64,000 bases of DNA from Candidimonas sp. SYP-B2681 (GTDB taxonomy: Bacteria; Pseudomonadota; Gammaproteobacteria; Burkholderiales; Burkholderiaceae_B): the NCBI RefSeq assembly GCF_003971065.1, contig NZ_RYDV01000002.1:372001-436000 (forward strand). The letters are read 5' to 3'. The notes beneath the pieces were generated by a model. It did not search any database. It was not told the origin of the DNA and worked only from the letters and a program-made list of their open reading frames with translations. Positions 1-8,738 of this stretch are shown piece after piece; position 1 is the stretch's first letter, and each line of letters starts with the position of its first letter. A program made the position numbers and the translations under genes.

Positions 1-2415
1 ATTCTTGACATTGTGCCTAACCATATGGCTACCCACGCCGACAATGCATGGTGGTGGGATGTCCTGCAGAACGGCAGGGACAGCGCGTACGCATCATGGT
101 TCGACATCGACTGGCAATCGACACGGCCCGGCCTGGCTGGCAAGGTGCTGGCTCCGTTTCTGGCTGACCATTACGGTCACAGTTTGGCCAGAGGCGAACT
201 GCAGCTGTACTTCGACGACGCAAGCCAGGCATTTCAGATTGATGCTTGCGGTACGCGTTTTCCAGTTGCGCCTGATTCCTTGTCGACCGAGGGCATGAAC
301 CCTCCAGAAGTGCTCGCCCAACACGACAGCACGAGTCCCGAAGGACAGTGTCGTATGCACGAATTGCTGGAGCGCCAGCACTATCGGCTGACATGGTGGC
401 GCTGTGCTGCGGACAGCATCAATTGGCGGCGTTTTTTTGAAGTCAGTGAACTTATCGGCGTCAAGGTAGAGCGGCAGGAGGTTTTTGATGCTGTACATGC
501 CTTGCCGCTACGTCTTTTTTCAGAAGGGCTGGTAGACGGTCTGCGTATTGATCATGTCGATGGCCTCGCGGAACCCATCGCCTATTGCAGTCAGTTATAT
601 GAAGCACTAAAAAAGGTTGCTGGCCTGCGCCCTGGCCCACTTCGCGATAACGAGCCATGGCTGCTGGTCGAGAAAATTCTTGCTGAAGGTGAAACACTGG
701 ATGATCGCTGGCGGGTGGATGGCACCAGCGGCTACGATTTTATGGACCAAGCGGCCGCGGTGTTGCACGACCCTGCCGCCGAGGCAGCCATGACCGAACA
801 TTGGGAGGCATTGACCGGCGACCTTCGTCAGCCCAGGGCGCTTGTCCATGACGCCCGTAGTTTAATGTTGCAACGTCATTTCGTCGCCGAACGCGAAGGC
901 CTACTACAGGCTCTTTCACAATTGGCCGGAGTCAACCCGTCAACCAGGGACTGGACGCGCGAGGCGATCGCCCGGGTACTCGACAAGATCCTGATCTTGT
1001 TTCCCGTGTATCGCACCTACGCAGGCGTAAGTGGCCGGCACGAAGCGGACGCCCTCTGCCTGGACCGCGTCATGGCGGAAGTTCGTACCAGGCTGGATCG
1101 CGATAGCGGCAGCGATGCCGTGCTATGTGGGTTGTTGCAGCAGTGGTTGGGTGGAGAGCGAGTCGTGACAGATGTTGCTACGGCGAATTCGGCTTCGCAG
1201 TGGCAGGGCGAAGCGATACGGCGTTTTCAGCAGCTGACGCCACCGCTGGCAGCCAAGTCATTGGAAGATACCGTTTTTTATCGCTATGGGCGTTTAATCT
1301 CGCGTAACGAGGTGGGCTCTGATCCGAGTGTCTTGGCGATAACGCCCGAGACCTTTCATAATCGTAATCTTTGGCGCGCCTCCTGGGCGCCGCGGTCCAT
1401 GCTGGCGACAGCTACGCACGACCATAAACGCGGCGAAGACGTTCGGGCCCGGCTTGCCGTACTGAGCGAGATTCCGTACCTATGGACAGCATTCAGTCAG
1501 CGCTGGATGCAATGGCCCTTGCCAATTTCCCCAGCCATCACTGCAGCGCAGGCCGGTGAACGCTATATGCTTTTCCAGACGCTAGTCGGCGCCTGGCCGC
1601 TGGACTTATCCGTTGACAATAGCGACGGCATGCAAAATTATGCCGACCGGATCGTGCAGTGGCAAACCAAAGCCTTGCGCGAAGCGAAAGTCAGTTCCAG
1701 CTGGTTCGAACCCAATTTGCCCTATGAGGAGGCCAGCAATGATTTCGTCTACGGTTTGCTTCCAGGAGGGGCCTGCCATGAGCTTGCGAGGGATATCGCA
1801 GGATTCGTGCGGCAAATCGCTCCGGCCGGAGCCGTGAACAGCCTGGCGCAAACGGTACTTCGCATCGCCATCCCAGGTGTGCCCGACTTTTATCAAGGCA
1901 CGGACTTTTGGGACTTCAGCCTTGTCGATCCCGATAATCGGCGCCCGGTGGACTATGCGGCCCGTGTTGCGGCGCTCGACGCCGATGAGAGCATCGCGTC
2001 ATTAGTGGCCAACTGGAAAAACGGTCATATCAAACAGGCCGTTGTCTCCCGGGGATTAGAATTGCGTCGCGATCAGATCGACGTATTCGCGCTGGGCGAT
2101 TATTTCGCTTTGCCGGTGCTCGGGCTGCGGAGCAATCATGTATTAGCTTTCTTGCGCACCTGGCAGGATCGCGGTGTGTTTATTCTTGTGCCCCGCTTAT
2201 GCTATGCCGGGGTGTCCAGTCATCACACCCAAGGAATTCCACTGATAGATCCATTGTTCTGGGGGAATACCGGCGTCGTATTGCCGCGTCGGTATATCGG
2301 CGCGCAGCTGCACGATGCACTGAGGGGCACCGACATTCGGTGCCCCTCAGATGGACTGCTGCGCATGGCAGATGTGTTTGCTGAACTGCCGGTGGCGGTG
2401 CTGGTGCCCGGTTAA
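1..2415 (+). CDS. treY: Malto-oligosyltrehalose synthase TreY, 5'-truncated by window edge
   Basis: A GH13-family intramolecular transglycosylase that turns the reducing-end maltosyl unit of a maltodextrin into a trehalosyl unit, after which TreZ releases trehalose in the cytoplasm. The reading frame is open from base 1, so the start lies outside the window. Family landmarks in the visible 804 residues are VPNHMA at the extreme N-terminus, RIDHVDGL with the presumed nucleophile Asp near residue 184, LLVEKIL with the presumed acid/base Glu near 224, [14 protein letters not shown], and the C-terminal [19 protein letters not shown]. Its TAA stop is shared in the palindrome TTAA with the stop of the convergent glutamate dehydrogenase gene. 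treZ or treX would be expected upstream but cannot be seen. Confidence 0.95.
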   Translation: MLDIVPNHMATHADNAWWWDVLQNGRDSAYASWFDIDWQSTRPGLAGKVLAPFLADHYGHSLARGELQLYFDDASQAFQIDACGTRFPVAPDSLSTEGMNPPEVLAQHDSTSPEGQCRMHELLERQHYRLTWWRCAADSINWRRFFEVSELIGVKVERQEVFDAVHALPLRLFSEGLVDGLRIDHVDGLAEPIAYCSQLYEALKKVAGLRPGPLRDNEPWLLVEKILAEGETLDDRWRVDGTSGYDFMDQAAAVLHDPAAEAAMTEHWEALTGDLRQPRALVHDARSLMLQRHFVAEREGLLQALSQLAGVNPSTRDWTREAIARVLDKILILFPVYRTYAGVSGRHEADALCLDRVMAEVRTRLDRDSGSDAVLCGLLQQWLGGERVVTDVATANSASQWQGEAIRRFQQLTPPLAAKSLEDTVFYRYGRLISRNEVGSDPSVLAITPETFHNRNLWRASWAPRSMLATATHDHKRGEDVRARLAVLSEIPYLWTAFSQRWMQWPLPISPAITAAQAGERYMLFQTLVGAWPLDLSVDNSDGMQNYADRIVQWQTKALREAKVSSSWFEPNLPYEEASNDFVYGLLPGGACHELARDIAGFVRQIAPAGAVNSLAQTVLRIAIPGVPDFYQGTDFWDFSLVDPDNRRPVDYAARVAALDADESIASLVANWKNGHIKQAVVSRGLELRRDQIDVFALGDYFALPVLGLRSNHVLAFLRTWQDRGVFILVPRLCYAGVSSHHTQGIPLIDPLFWGNTGVVLPRRYIGAQLHDALRGTDIRCPSDGLLRMADVFAELPVAVLVPG
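2320..2350. terminator. Perfect hairpin inside the treY 3' end, possible terminator for the convergent gdh gene
   Basis: CTGAGGGGCACCG (2320-2332) pairs perfectly with CGGTGCCCCTCAG (2338-2350) around a 5-nt loop. The 13-bp stem lies within the last 32 codons of treY and about 60 bp beyond the gdh stop on the other strand. There is no U-tract on either strand, so it is not a textbook intrinsic terminator. It may protect or end the gdh transcript while also coding for treY. Confidence 0.45.
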
Positions 2416-3701
2416 GGGTACAGGCCCCGAACTTCCCTTGATTCCAAGATGCGAGTGCAGGCAGTGATGAACGCAGCGGTGCGCTGCGTTACTTGATGTT
2501 CGCTGGCTACCGCGGCAACGGATGTATACGCGCTACGCATCATGGCTTCGAGACGATGGTTGATTTCCGGCTCGGTCCAGTAGTAGCTGGAGAAGTCCTG
2601 AACCCATTCAAAGTAACTGACCGTCACGCCGCCGGCATTGGCCAGCACGTCGGGCACGATAAGTGTGCCGTTCGAAGTAAGGATGTCGTCGGCTTCAGGG
2701 GTGGTTGGTCCGTTCGCCCCTTCGATGACGATTTTTGCCCTTACTGAATTCGCATTTTTTTCGTTGATTTGGCTTTCCAGTGCCGCTGGAATCAAGAGCT
2801 CGGTTTCCAGTGCCCAGAATTCTGCGGATGACAGGCTATCGGCGTTAGACGCCCCTGCTACACCACCATGCTCTTCGACATGCTGCAAGAGGTCGAGAAC
2901 CGACAATCCGTTGGAATTGTGTACGCAGCCAGTATGGTCCTGGACGGCGATTACCTTGGCGCCCGCTTCATAGAATAAGCGTGCCGCTGTGCCGCCCACA
3001 TTGCCGAAACCTTGGATAATGACCCGTGCGCCCTCGATGGGTATTCCTTTTTCGCGCGCTGCTTCGCAACCCACCACGTAGACTCCGCGACCGGTAGCTT
3101 CGACGCGCCCCAGGCTCCCGCCCAGTGACACTGGCTTGCCTGTGACCACGCCTGTGGTGGTGGCGCCATGATTCATGGAATAGGTATCCATCATCCAGGC
3201 CATGGTCTGCGCATTGGTATTGACGTCTGGTGCAGGAATATCTCTGTGAGGCCCTATGATGACCCCGATTTCGCTGGTGTAGCGGCGTGTGATGCGCTCG
3301 AGCTCGCTCTTGGAGTATTTGCGTGGGTCAATTCGGATGCCGCCTTTAGCGCCACCGAAGGGTAGATTGATGGCTGCCGTCTTGACCGACATCCAGGCCG
3401 CCAGCGCCATAACCTCGGAAAGCGTGACATCCTGATGGAAGCGGACCCCGCCCTTGCCGGGACCGCGAGAGGTATTGTGCTGCACCCTATAGCCCTCGAA
3501 GTGGGCAATTGTGCCATTGTCTAGTTCGACCGGAACATCCACGATCAAGGAACGTTTAGGACGTTTCAGGGTTTCGACCCATTTGCTCAATTTGCCCAGG
3601 TAGGGCGTGACCCGCTCCACCTGCTCAAGGTATACGCCCCACGGCCCTAGCTCGTGTGAGTCAAGGTAAGAAGGTAGTGAATGCGTAGGGTGTTCTGACA
3701 T
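2412..3701 (-). CDS. gdhA: Glu/Leu/Phe/Val-family dehydrogenase, glutamate dehydrogenase
   Basis: Cytoplasmic oxidative deamination of glutamate to 2-oxoglutarate, or the reverse, with NAD(P). The 429-residue protein has the family's usual length. The substrate-domain signature PFGGAKGG puts the catalytic Lys at about 119, with further conserved Lys in GPGKGGVR (83) and SVKTAA (107). The Rossmann motif GFGNVGG is at 231-237. The chosen ATG at 3701 gives the typical short N-terminus; the longer in-frame extension upstream reads as non-coding. Cofactor preference cannot be settled by eye, although the Asp in AVQDHTG after the second beta strand fits NAD. It is convergent with treY, and the two genes overlap by 4 bp. 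Confidence 0.93.
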   Translation of the reverse strand: MSEHPTHSLPSYLDSHELGPWGVYLEQVERVTPYLGKLSKWVETLKRPKRSLIVDVPVELDNGTIAHFEGYRVQHNTSRGPGKGGVRFHQDVTLSEVMALAAWMSVKTAAINLPFGGAKGGIRIDPRKYSKSELERITRRYTSEIGVIIGPHRDIPAPDVNTNAQTMAWMMDTYSMNHGATTTGVVTGKPVSLGGSLGRVEATGRGVYVVGCEAAREKGIPIEGARVIIQGFGNVGGTAARLFYEAGAKVIAVQDHTGCVHNSNGLSVLDLLQHVEEHGGVAGASNADSLSSAEFWALETELLIPAALESQINEKNANSVRAKIVIEGANGPTTPEADDILTSNGTLIVPDVLANAGGVTVSYFEWVQDFSSYYWTEPEINHRLEAMMRSAYTSVAAVASEHQVTQRTAAFITACTRILESREVRGLYP

Positions 3702-4063
3702 GATTACGACCTCAATCGTTATTAATGAAGCGAATTGTAAAGCCCGCGACAAGGCGGGTATTTGTATTTTAGGTGCCGCAAGCTTACTACGTCCCCAATT
3801 GTTCTCCCACAAAATTAAATGGGGACACCGTTTTGCGGGTGTGGCAGTGCTTATGGCAACGTAGTCTGCGCGAGGCTCGCCGCGAAATAGTCTAAATAGC
3901 TAAACAATATAAATACCCTACTATTTGTTCGTTCCCACGTCCGCACTTCGAGCCCACACTACACCTTTAGTCCGGTCAGCTGAACAGCTCGGCCGAAAGC
4001 GCCAATGAGTTCAAGCAGCGCAAAGCAAGCCTTGCCAAGGGCTTAAGCTCGTACGGGTATGAC
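3702..4063. other. Intergenic region between divergent gdh and cysHDN
   Basis: This 362-bp stretch must hold the promoters of both gdh (minus) and cysHDN (plus). It includes an AT-rich block at about 3890-3930 suited to a promoter or activator site. From 3971 to 4063 the frame of cysH stays open upstream of its GTG start, encoding a Ser/Ala/Lys-rich stretch with no ATG. I do not recognise it. No RNA gene was seen. Confidence 0.5.
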
Positions 4064-4798
4064 GTGAACCTTATTTTTTCTTCTTCAGCTTCTGTTGATC
4101 CTGACACGCAACAATTGTGGGCCGTGTTACAGGAACGGTTGCAACACATCAGCCATCAACATCCCGACGCCGTGTTCGCGTCTTCGTTCGGCGTGGAAGA
4201 CATGCTTCTCTCGCACGCAATATTCGAATCAAGGCTCCCGATTCATATATTTACGTTGGATACAGGCCGCCTGCATCCCGAAACCGTAAACATGGTCGAC
4301 GTGATCAAGGCACGCTATGACGTTTCCGTCGAAATCGTGCGCCCTGATCAGGCGGCTGTAAGCGAGCATGTGACCAAGCATGGCCAATTCGGATTTTACG
4401 AAAGTGTCGAACTGCGCAAAGCATGCTGTTTCTTGCGCAAGGTAGAACCGCTGCGTCGTGCATTGGCAGGTCACTCGGCATGGCTAACCGGACAACGACG
4501 CGAGCAATCGCTTACGCGCAGCGAGCTTGCAGATGCTGAATATGACACCGTGTTCGGCTTGCAGAAGTACAACCCTCTGGCGGCCTGGTCAGAAAGCCAG
4601 GTGTGGTCTGTGGTGCGAGCGCTCGATATTCCCTATAACCCCCTGCACGATGAAGGCTACCCATCAATCGGTTGCGAGCCCTGTACCCGGGCAATTCGGG
4701 CAGGCGAGGATTTGCGCGCGGGCCGATGGTGGTGGGAACAGAAATCATCGAAGGAGTGCGGCTTGCACGCCGGCAATCTTCAGGAATCGAAAGGGTAA
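4064..4798 (+). CDS. cysH: Assimilatory adenylyl-sulfate (APS) reductase
   Basis: Reduces activated sulfate to sulfite with thioredoxin or glutaredoxin in the cytoplasm. The 244-residue protein carries the redox motif ECGLH (Cys about 232) and two cysteine pairs, CC at 121-122 and CEPC at 204-207. These paired cysteines bind a [4Fe-4S] cluster in APS reductases and are absent from E. coli-type PAPS reductase, so APS (EC 1.8.4.10) is the likely substrate. The start is a GTG with no strong ribosome binding site and the frame remains open upstream, so the exact N-terminus is uncertain. It is followed after 4 bp by cysD, in an evident cysHDN operon. No cysC or cysI is seen here. Confidence 0.9.
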   Translation: MNLIFSSSASVDPDTQQLWAVLQERLQHISHQHPDAVFASSFGVEDMLLSHAIFESRLPIHIFTLDTGRLHPETVNMVDVIKARYDVSVEIVRPDQAAVSEHVTKHGQFGFYESVELRKACCFLRKVEPLRRALAGHSAWLTGQRREQSLTRSELADAEYDTVFGLQKYNPLAAWSESQVWSVVRALDIPYNPLHDEGYPSIGCEPCTRAIRAGEDLRAGRWWWEQKSSKECGLHAGNLQESKG

Positions 4799-4802
4799 GA
4801 AT

Positions 4803-5711
4803 ATGGGTCAAGTCTATGCACGTACGCACTTGGACTGGTTGGAGTCCGAGGCCATTTATATATTGCGCGAAGTGGCTGCCGAATGCGAACGGCCCGTGCT
4901 TCTGTTTTCAGGCGGTAAAGATTCCGTCGTACTGCTTCGTCTGGCTGAGAAGGCATTTCGACCAGCGGGCTTTCCTTTCCCGCTGATGCACATCGACACC
5001 GGACATAACTTTGATGAAGTCATCGAGTTCCGTGACCGGCACGTCGGCAAACTCGGAGAAAAATTAATTGTCCGCAAGGTAGAAGACTCAATTGCCAGGG
5101 GTAGCGTGGTACTGCGGCGGGAAACGGATTCGCGCAATGCTGCTCAAGCGACAACGCTTCTGGAAGCCATCGAAGAACTTGGTTTCGACGCCTGCATTGG
5201 TGGAGCGCGGCGCGACGAGGAAAAAGCGCGGGCCAAAGAGCGTGTGTTTTCGTTCAGAAACGAGTTTGGCCAGTGGGACCCTAAGGCCCAGCGTCCAGAG
5301 CTTTGGAATCTGTTCAACACCAAAGTGCACCCAGGTGAAAACATGCGGGTCTTTCCGATCTCGAACTGGACCGAGCTTGATGTTTGGCAATATATCGCAC
5401 GCGAGAAGCTCGACCTGCCTTCGATTTACTACGCGCATGAACGTCAAGTACTAAGGCGCAATGGCTTGTTGGTTCCCGTGACGCCGATCACTCCACCAAA
5501 GGGTGACGAGTCGCCCGAAACCGTCACCGTTCGTTTTCGCACCGTAGGCGACATTTCATGCACCTGCCCCGTGGAATCGCTAGCGAATAGCCCTGAGGCG
5601 ATTATCGCCGAGACGTCAATCTCGACGATCACTGAACGCGGTGCTACCCGCATGGATGATCAAACCTCCGAGGCTTCTATGGAGCGCCGGAAAAAGCAAG
5701 GGTATTTCTGA
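4803..5711 (+). CDS. cysD: Sulfate adenylyltransferase subunit 2
   Basis: The nucleotidyl-transferring subunit of ATP sulfurylase, which makes APS from ATP and sulfate in a complex with the GTPase CysN. The PP-loop SGGKDS is at residues 36-41 and the 302-residue length is normal. Conserved blocks include HIDTGHNF, GGARRDEEKARAKER and NWTELDVWQYI. The start ATG is 4 bp after the cysH stop. Longer readings upstream in this frame run over cysH and are artefacts. The stop overlaps the cysN ATG by one base, so the two subunits are translationally coupled. Confidence 0.96.
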   Translation: MGQVYARTHLDWLESEAIYILREVAAECERPVLLFSGGKDSVVLLRLAEKAFRPAGFPFPLMHIDTGHNFDEVIEFRDRHVGKLGEKLIVRKVEDSIARGSVVLRRETDSRNAAQATTLLEAIEELGFDACIGGARRDEEKARAKERVFSFRNEFGQWDPKAQRPELWNLFNTKVHPGENMRVFPISNWTELDVWQYIAREKLDLPSIYYAHERQVLRRNGLLVPVTPITPPKGDESPETVTVRFRTVGDISCTCPVESLANSPEAIIAETSISTITERGATRMDDQTSEASMERRKKQGYF

Positions 5712-7006
5712 TGAACGCAATCAATGATTCCTGGACTTCGGCCGCTGACACCGGCGTGCTGCGTCTGATTACCGCCGGATCGGTCGACGATGGCAAGTCC
5801 ACCCTGATTGGGCGCTTGCTGTATGACAGCAAGGGCGTATTCGCTGATCAACTTGCGTCAATTGAGCGCTCAAAGTACAAGCGTGTCGCCGCAAGCGAAA
5901 TAGATCTGTCTTTATTGACCGACGGCCTGGAAGCCGAGCGTGAACAGGGCATAACCATTGATGTCGCGTATCGTTACTTTGCGACGCCGTTGCGGAAGTT
6001 CATTGTGGCGGATGCGCCTGGGCACGAGCAATACACCCGCAATATGGTCACCGGCGCATCGACGGCTGAAGTGGCCATTATCCTGATCGATGCGAGCCGA
6101 GTGCACGATGGCCAGCTTCTGACTCAAACCAAGCGCCATAGCGCACTGGCGCACTTGCTTGGCCTCAAGCATATTGTGGTGGCGGTGAACAAGATGGATC
6201 TGGTTGCTTGGGATCCCAAAGTATTCGAGGAAATACACGTTGCGTACGCGGCGCTCGCCGATAAACTGGGAATCCGCGAGTTCCATATCGTTCCGATGTC
6301 GGCCTTGAAGGGCGACAACGTGGTGGAGCGCTCTGCCCATACCCCTTGGTACGCTGGCCCGCCCTTATTGACGCTGCTGGAAGGGCTGCCTACCGTTACG
6401 GTGGAAGACGCCGGTGCTTCGCGGTTTTTTGTTCAGTGGGTCATACGGCATGGCGGGCATAATGTTAATGATTTCCGCGGCTATGCCGGGCGACTGGCGG
6501 GTGGCCGCCTGAGTGTCGGCGATGAGGTCAAGGTGCTGCCCGCGGGCGAGACGGCGAAGGTGGCTCGGTTGGTGCAGTTCGATCGCGATGTGGATTCCGT
6601 GGTTGCAGGCGATAGCGTGGTGGTGGTGCTGGATCGCGATATCGATGTGTCGCGCGGCGATCTTATTGTCCAGTCCGGTGCCAATCTTCGAGTAACCCGG
6701 GAATTCGAAGCAGAACTTTGCTGGCTGGACCAGCAAGCCCTTAATCCGCTGCGTCAGTATTGGCTGAAGCAGGGGACAAGAGTTACTCAAGTAAAGATCA
6801 AGGCGGTGCATTCACGGCGCGATATTCACGAGCTGCAGTATGTTGAGGCGAGCGGCGTTCTAAACATGAACGATATCGGTCACGTGACGTTGTTGTCGCG
6901 AGATTTGCTGGCCTTGGACGCTTATACCGAGCATACCGTTACAGGTGCGTTCATTTTGATCGACGCGGCGACGAACCAGACTGCAGCCGCAGGAATGGTG
7001 CGGTAA
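5711..7006 (+). CDS. cysN: Sulfate adenylyltransferase subunit 1, GTPase
   Basis: The GTPase subunit of ATP sulfurylase, which couples GTP hydrolysis to APS formation. The elongation-factor-like GTPase domain shows P-loop GSVDDGKS (23-30), DAPGH (101-105) and NKMD (160-163), followed by two beta-barrel domains. At 431 residues it has no fused APS kinase (CysC) domain, which fits the APS-type reductase in the same operon because PAPS is then not needed. It is the last gene of cysHDN and is followed by a long gene-free stretch. Confidence 0.96.
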   Translation: MNAINDSWTSAADTGVLRLITAGSVDDGKSTLIGRLLYDSKGVFADQLASIERSKYKRVAASEIDLSLLTDGLEAEREQGITIDVAYRYFATPLRKFIVADAPGHEQYTRNMVTGASTAEVAIILIDASRVHDGQLLTQTKRHSALAHLLGLKHIVVAVNKMDLVAWDPKVFEEIHVAYAALADKLGIREFHIVPMSALKGDNVVERSAHTPWYAGPPLLTLLEGLPTVTVEDAGASRFFVQWVIRHGGHNVNDFRGYAGRLAGGRLSVGDEVKVLPAGETAKVARLVQFDRDVDSVVAGDSVVVVLDRDIDVSRGDLIVQSGANLRVTREFEAELCWLDQQALNPLRQYWLKQGTRVTQVKIKAVHSRRDIHELQYVEASGVLNMNDIGHVTLLSRDLLALDAYTEHTVTGAFILIDAATNQTAAAGMVR

Positions 7007-7120
7007 GAGCGATTTCGCTTCGCTGAGATTTTTCCAAATCCTTAAGTGACGCTGGTGCACTAGGGGAACTGCTTGGTTCTGGCTGGCACTTCGATTGGTG
7101 GTCTTCCCGTGTTCTGAAGC

Positions 7121-7342
7121 GGTGTCTGGGGGCAGGGCCGGACCGGCTCAATGCTTCGCGGTCCCGTGCCGGGCCAACCGTGACATCAATTCGGATCAGG
7201 GCGGCCGCGAACTCCCAGCGCAGTCGGTCCACTGGACCGACTGCAAGCGTGCTGGTCAAACAGGCGCGGCCGTGCCTCCCTGATCCGAACCGCTGCCACG
7301 GCGCGCGCATACTTCGCCGGCCCAGCCCTGCCCCCAGACACC
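7121..7342 (-). repeat. Folded repeat, copy 1
   Basis: The ends are a perfect 18-bp inverted repeat, GGTGTCTGGGGGCAGGGC (7121-7138) with 7325-7342. Inside, 7190-7201 pairs with 7278-7289 (12 bp) and 7203-7209 with 7265-7271 (7 bp). This leaves a single base (7202) on one side and six (7272-7277) on the other. The cap is CAGTCGGTCC (7221-7230) with 7234-7243 around a 3-nt loop. Read on the minus strand, the order of stems and linkers matches the copies at 7528 and 53013, including TTTGACCAG and TTGAGCC in unpaired linkers. Whether it acts as RNA or DNA is unknown. Confidence 0.85.
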
Positions 7343-7527
7343 TCTGCATACCGGTATTTGGAAGAGGTTAGAACGAACCGTTGGTCTGACTGTGTGATTG
7401 GAGGGCCAGCGTCGCGTATTGAGAGCCAGGTATCGACATCGCGCGTCTAATGCCACACATGATATCCAAAGTGGCCATATCGCGTCCGCATGAGGCTATA
7501 GCAGCCGCCCAATATATCGGGCTATCA

Positions 7528-7747
7528 GGTGCAGGGGGCCAGGAAGGGTTTGGCGAAAGGTTGAGCGAGCCGGACTAGCGGTCTGGATCGGGGAAAAAAG
7601 GGCCAGCATGTTTGAGCCAGAAGCACAGGCCCTCAGGCCTGGCGATGGCGAGTTCTGGCCCGCCCCGAGCCAGATCGATTGGCCGGGAAGTCCGGCGAAG
7701 CTGGACCGAAGCGATCTTGAGCCAGACCCTTCCTGGCCCCCTGTACC
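7528..7747 (+). repeat. Folded repeat, copy 2
   Basis: Terminal stem: CAGGGGGCCAGGAAGGGT (7532-7549) with 7726-7743, extended inward by about 5 bp and outward by GGT/ACC. A small 5' hairpin CCGGAC/GTCTGG lies at about 7570-7586; its 3' arm overlaps the first bases of the long stem, so the two are alternatives. Long stem: CTGG..CGGGG (7583-7593) with CCCCG..CCAG (7663-7673), then GGGCCAG (7600-7606) with CTGGCCC (7655-7661), leaving aaaaaa opposite one g. Cap CAGGCC/GGCCTG (7626-7641, 4-nt loop). The 3' hairpin is GTCCGGC/GCTGGAC (7690-7706, loop gaa). An ORF from ATG 7608 crosses it but does not keep frame with the copy at 53013. Confidence 0.87.
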
Positions 7748-7861
7748 GGCTTAGCTTCCCAATAGGCTCAAAAATCTGGTACCCCCAGAACTACCCTGAT
7801 ATCAAAATCCGCAGACCCGTAGCATAATCAGGCGTAACTCGGGCGCGTTGAACAGATAAAG

Positions 7862-8536
7862 TCATACAACGTACTGCTTCAAACCTTCCAGATCCAGAAC
7901 CTCCACCGCCCCGTACTCGATCTTTAATAAATTTGCCTCCTCCAGCGTACGTAAAGCCTGATTCGTACGCTGGCGCGAAATTCGGGCGAGGTAGCCTATT
8001 TCTTCCTGGGTAATATCCAGACGCATGCTTTTCCCCGGGTACAGCAGCGGATTAAACAACTCAGCAAGGCAGCGCGCTACCCGTGCGTCAGGGGCTAACA
8101 GACGGTCGTACTCCGCTTTGCCTATAAATTGAGCCACCCGCTCATTCAACTGATGCAGCAAATAGCGGTTGAACGGAATACTGCTATCCAGTAGAAAATC
8201 GAACGTCTTCGCCGGCAATCGCGCGATAGCCGATTCCCGCAAGGCAACGATATCGTATTTACGCGCCTCACTTTTCAGCAACGAGCCTTCGCCGATCCAG
8301 CCGCCAGATGGCACACCGGTCAATGAAGCCAGCTTTCCATCAGAAGTGCCCACCGATACTTTCACCAGCCCGTTCAGAACACCGATCCACGCATAGGCCT
8401 TTTCGCCCTTGCGCTCGATCATCGCCGCGGCCGGGTACTGCGCCACCGAAATGTCTCGTTGTACCCGCTCTTTCTGATCGGGCGTCAACAGCTCGAACCA
8501 TGCCGCGGCATCTTGCAGGGAGTATTTCAGGTTCAT
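7862..8536 (-). CDS. Crp/Fnr-family transcriptional regulator
   Basis: A 224-residue cAMP-receptor-like regulator with an N-terminal cyclic-nucleotide-binding-type beta-barrel (about 20-130), a dimerisation helix, and a C-terminal winged helix. The HTH reads TQEEIGYLARISRQRTNQALRTLEE near residues 170-195. There is no Fnr-type cysteine cluster at the N-terminus, so it is unlikely to sense oxygen through an iron-sulfur cluster. It is divergent from the acyl-CoA ligase/LIV transporter operon, with an inverted repeat between them, so control of that operon is a reasonable inference. The effector is unknown. Confidence 0.88.
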   Translation of the reverse strand: MNLKYSLQDAAAWFELLTPDQKERVQRDISVAQYPAAAMIERKGEKAYAWIGVLNGLVKVSVGTSDGKLASLTGVPSGGWIGEGSLLKSEARKYDIVALRESAIARLPAKTFDFLLDSSIPFNRYLLHQLNERVAQFIGKAEYDRLLAPDARVARCLAELFNPLLYPGKSMRLDITQEEIGYLARISRQRTNQALRTLEEANLLKIEYGAVEVLDLEGLKQYVV

Positions 8537-8638
8537 GAGGAATTACCCTAGAAAAAGCTGGAATGTCATATTCGTGACAGTTGAACGTTATGCAAGGCTA
8601 TACCTTTACACCCGACTGAATAAAAAAATTAACAGTCA

Positions 8639-8679
8639 GGGCAGCCCGGAAAAGTCCTATGACACATTCCGGGCCGCCC
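8639..8679. promoter_or_regulatory. Inverted repeat in the divergent crp-type / CoA-ligase promoter region
   Basis: GGGCAGCCCGGAA (8639-8651) and TTCCGGGCCGCCC (8667-8679) are inverted copies with one mismatch around a 15-bp spacer, midway between the divergent start codons. There is no following T-tract in either direction. It could be an operator for the neighbouring regulator or a hairpin in the 5' leader. Confidence 0.45.
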
Positions 8680-8738
8680 AACTATAACCATAAGACCCTG
8701 ACCCAAAAGGGGACATGATACTGGCTGAAGGAGACACC

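Larger units (their letters stand above)
7007..7861. other. 855-bp gene-free region between convergent cysN and a Crp-type gene
   Basis: It holds two copies of the folded repeat described separately (7121-7342 and 7528-7747, in opposite orientation). The remainder (7007-7120, 7343-7527, 7748-7861) shows no convincing ORF, RNA gene or promoter to me. Short ORFs can be drawn here but follow the repeats and have no family features. Confidence 0.7.

Noticed and set aside
4527-4802. Extended CysD start
   Set aside because: It overlaps cysH in another frame; ATG 4803 gives the normal CysD N-terminus.
7095-7345. Short ORFs in the cysN-crp gap
   Set aside because: They lie within folded repeat copy 1 and lack protein features.
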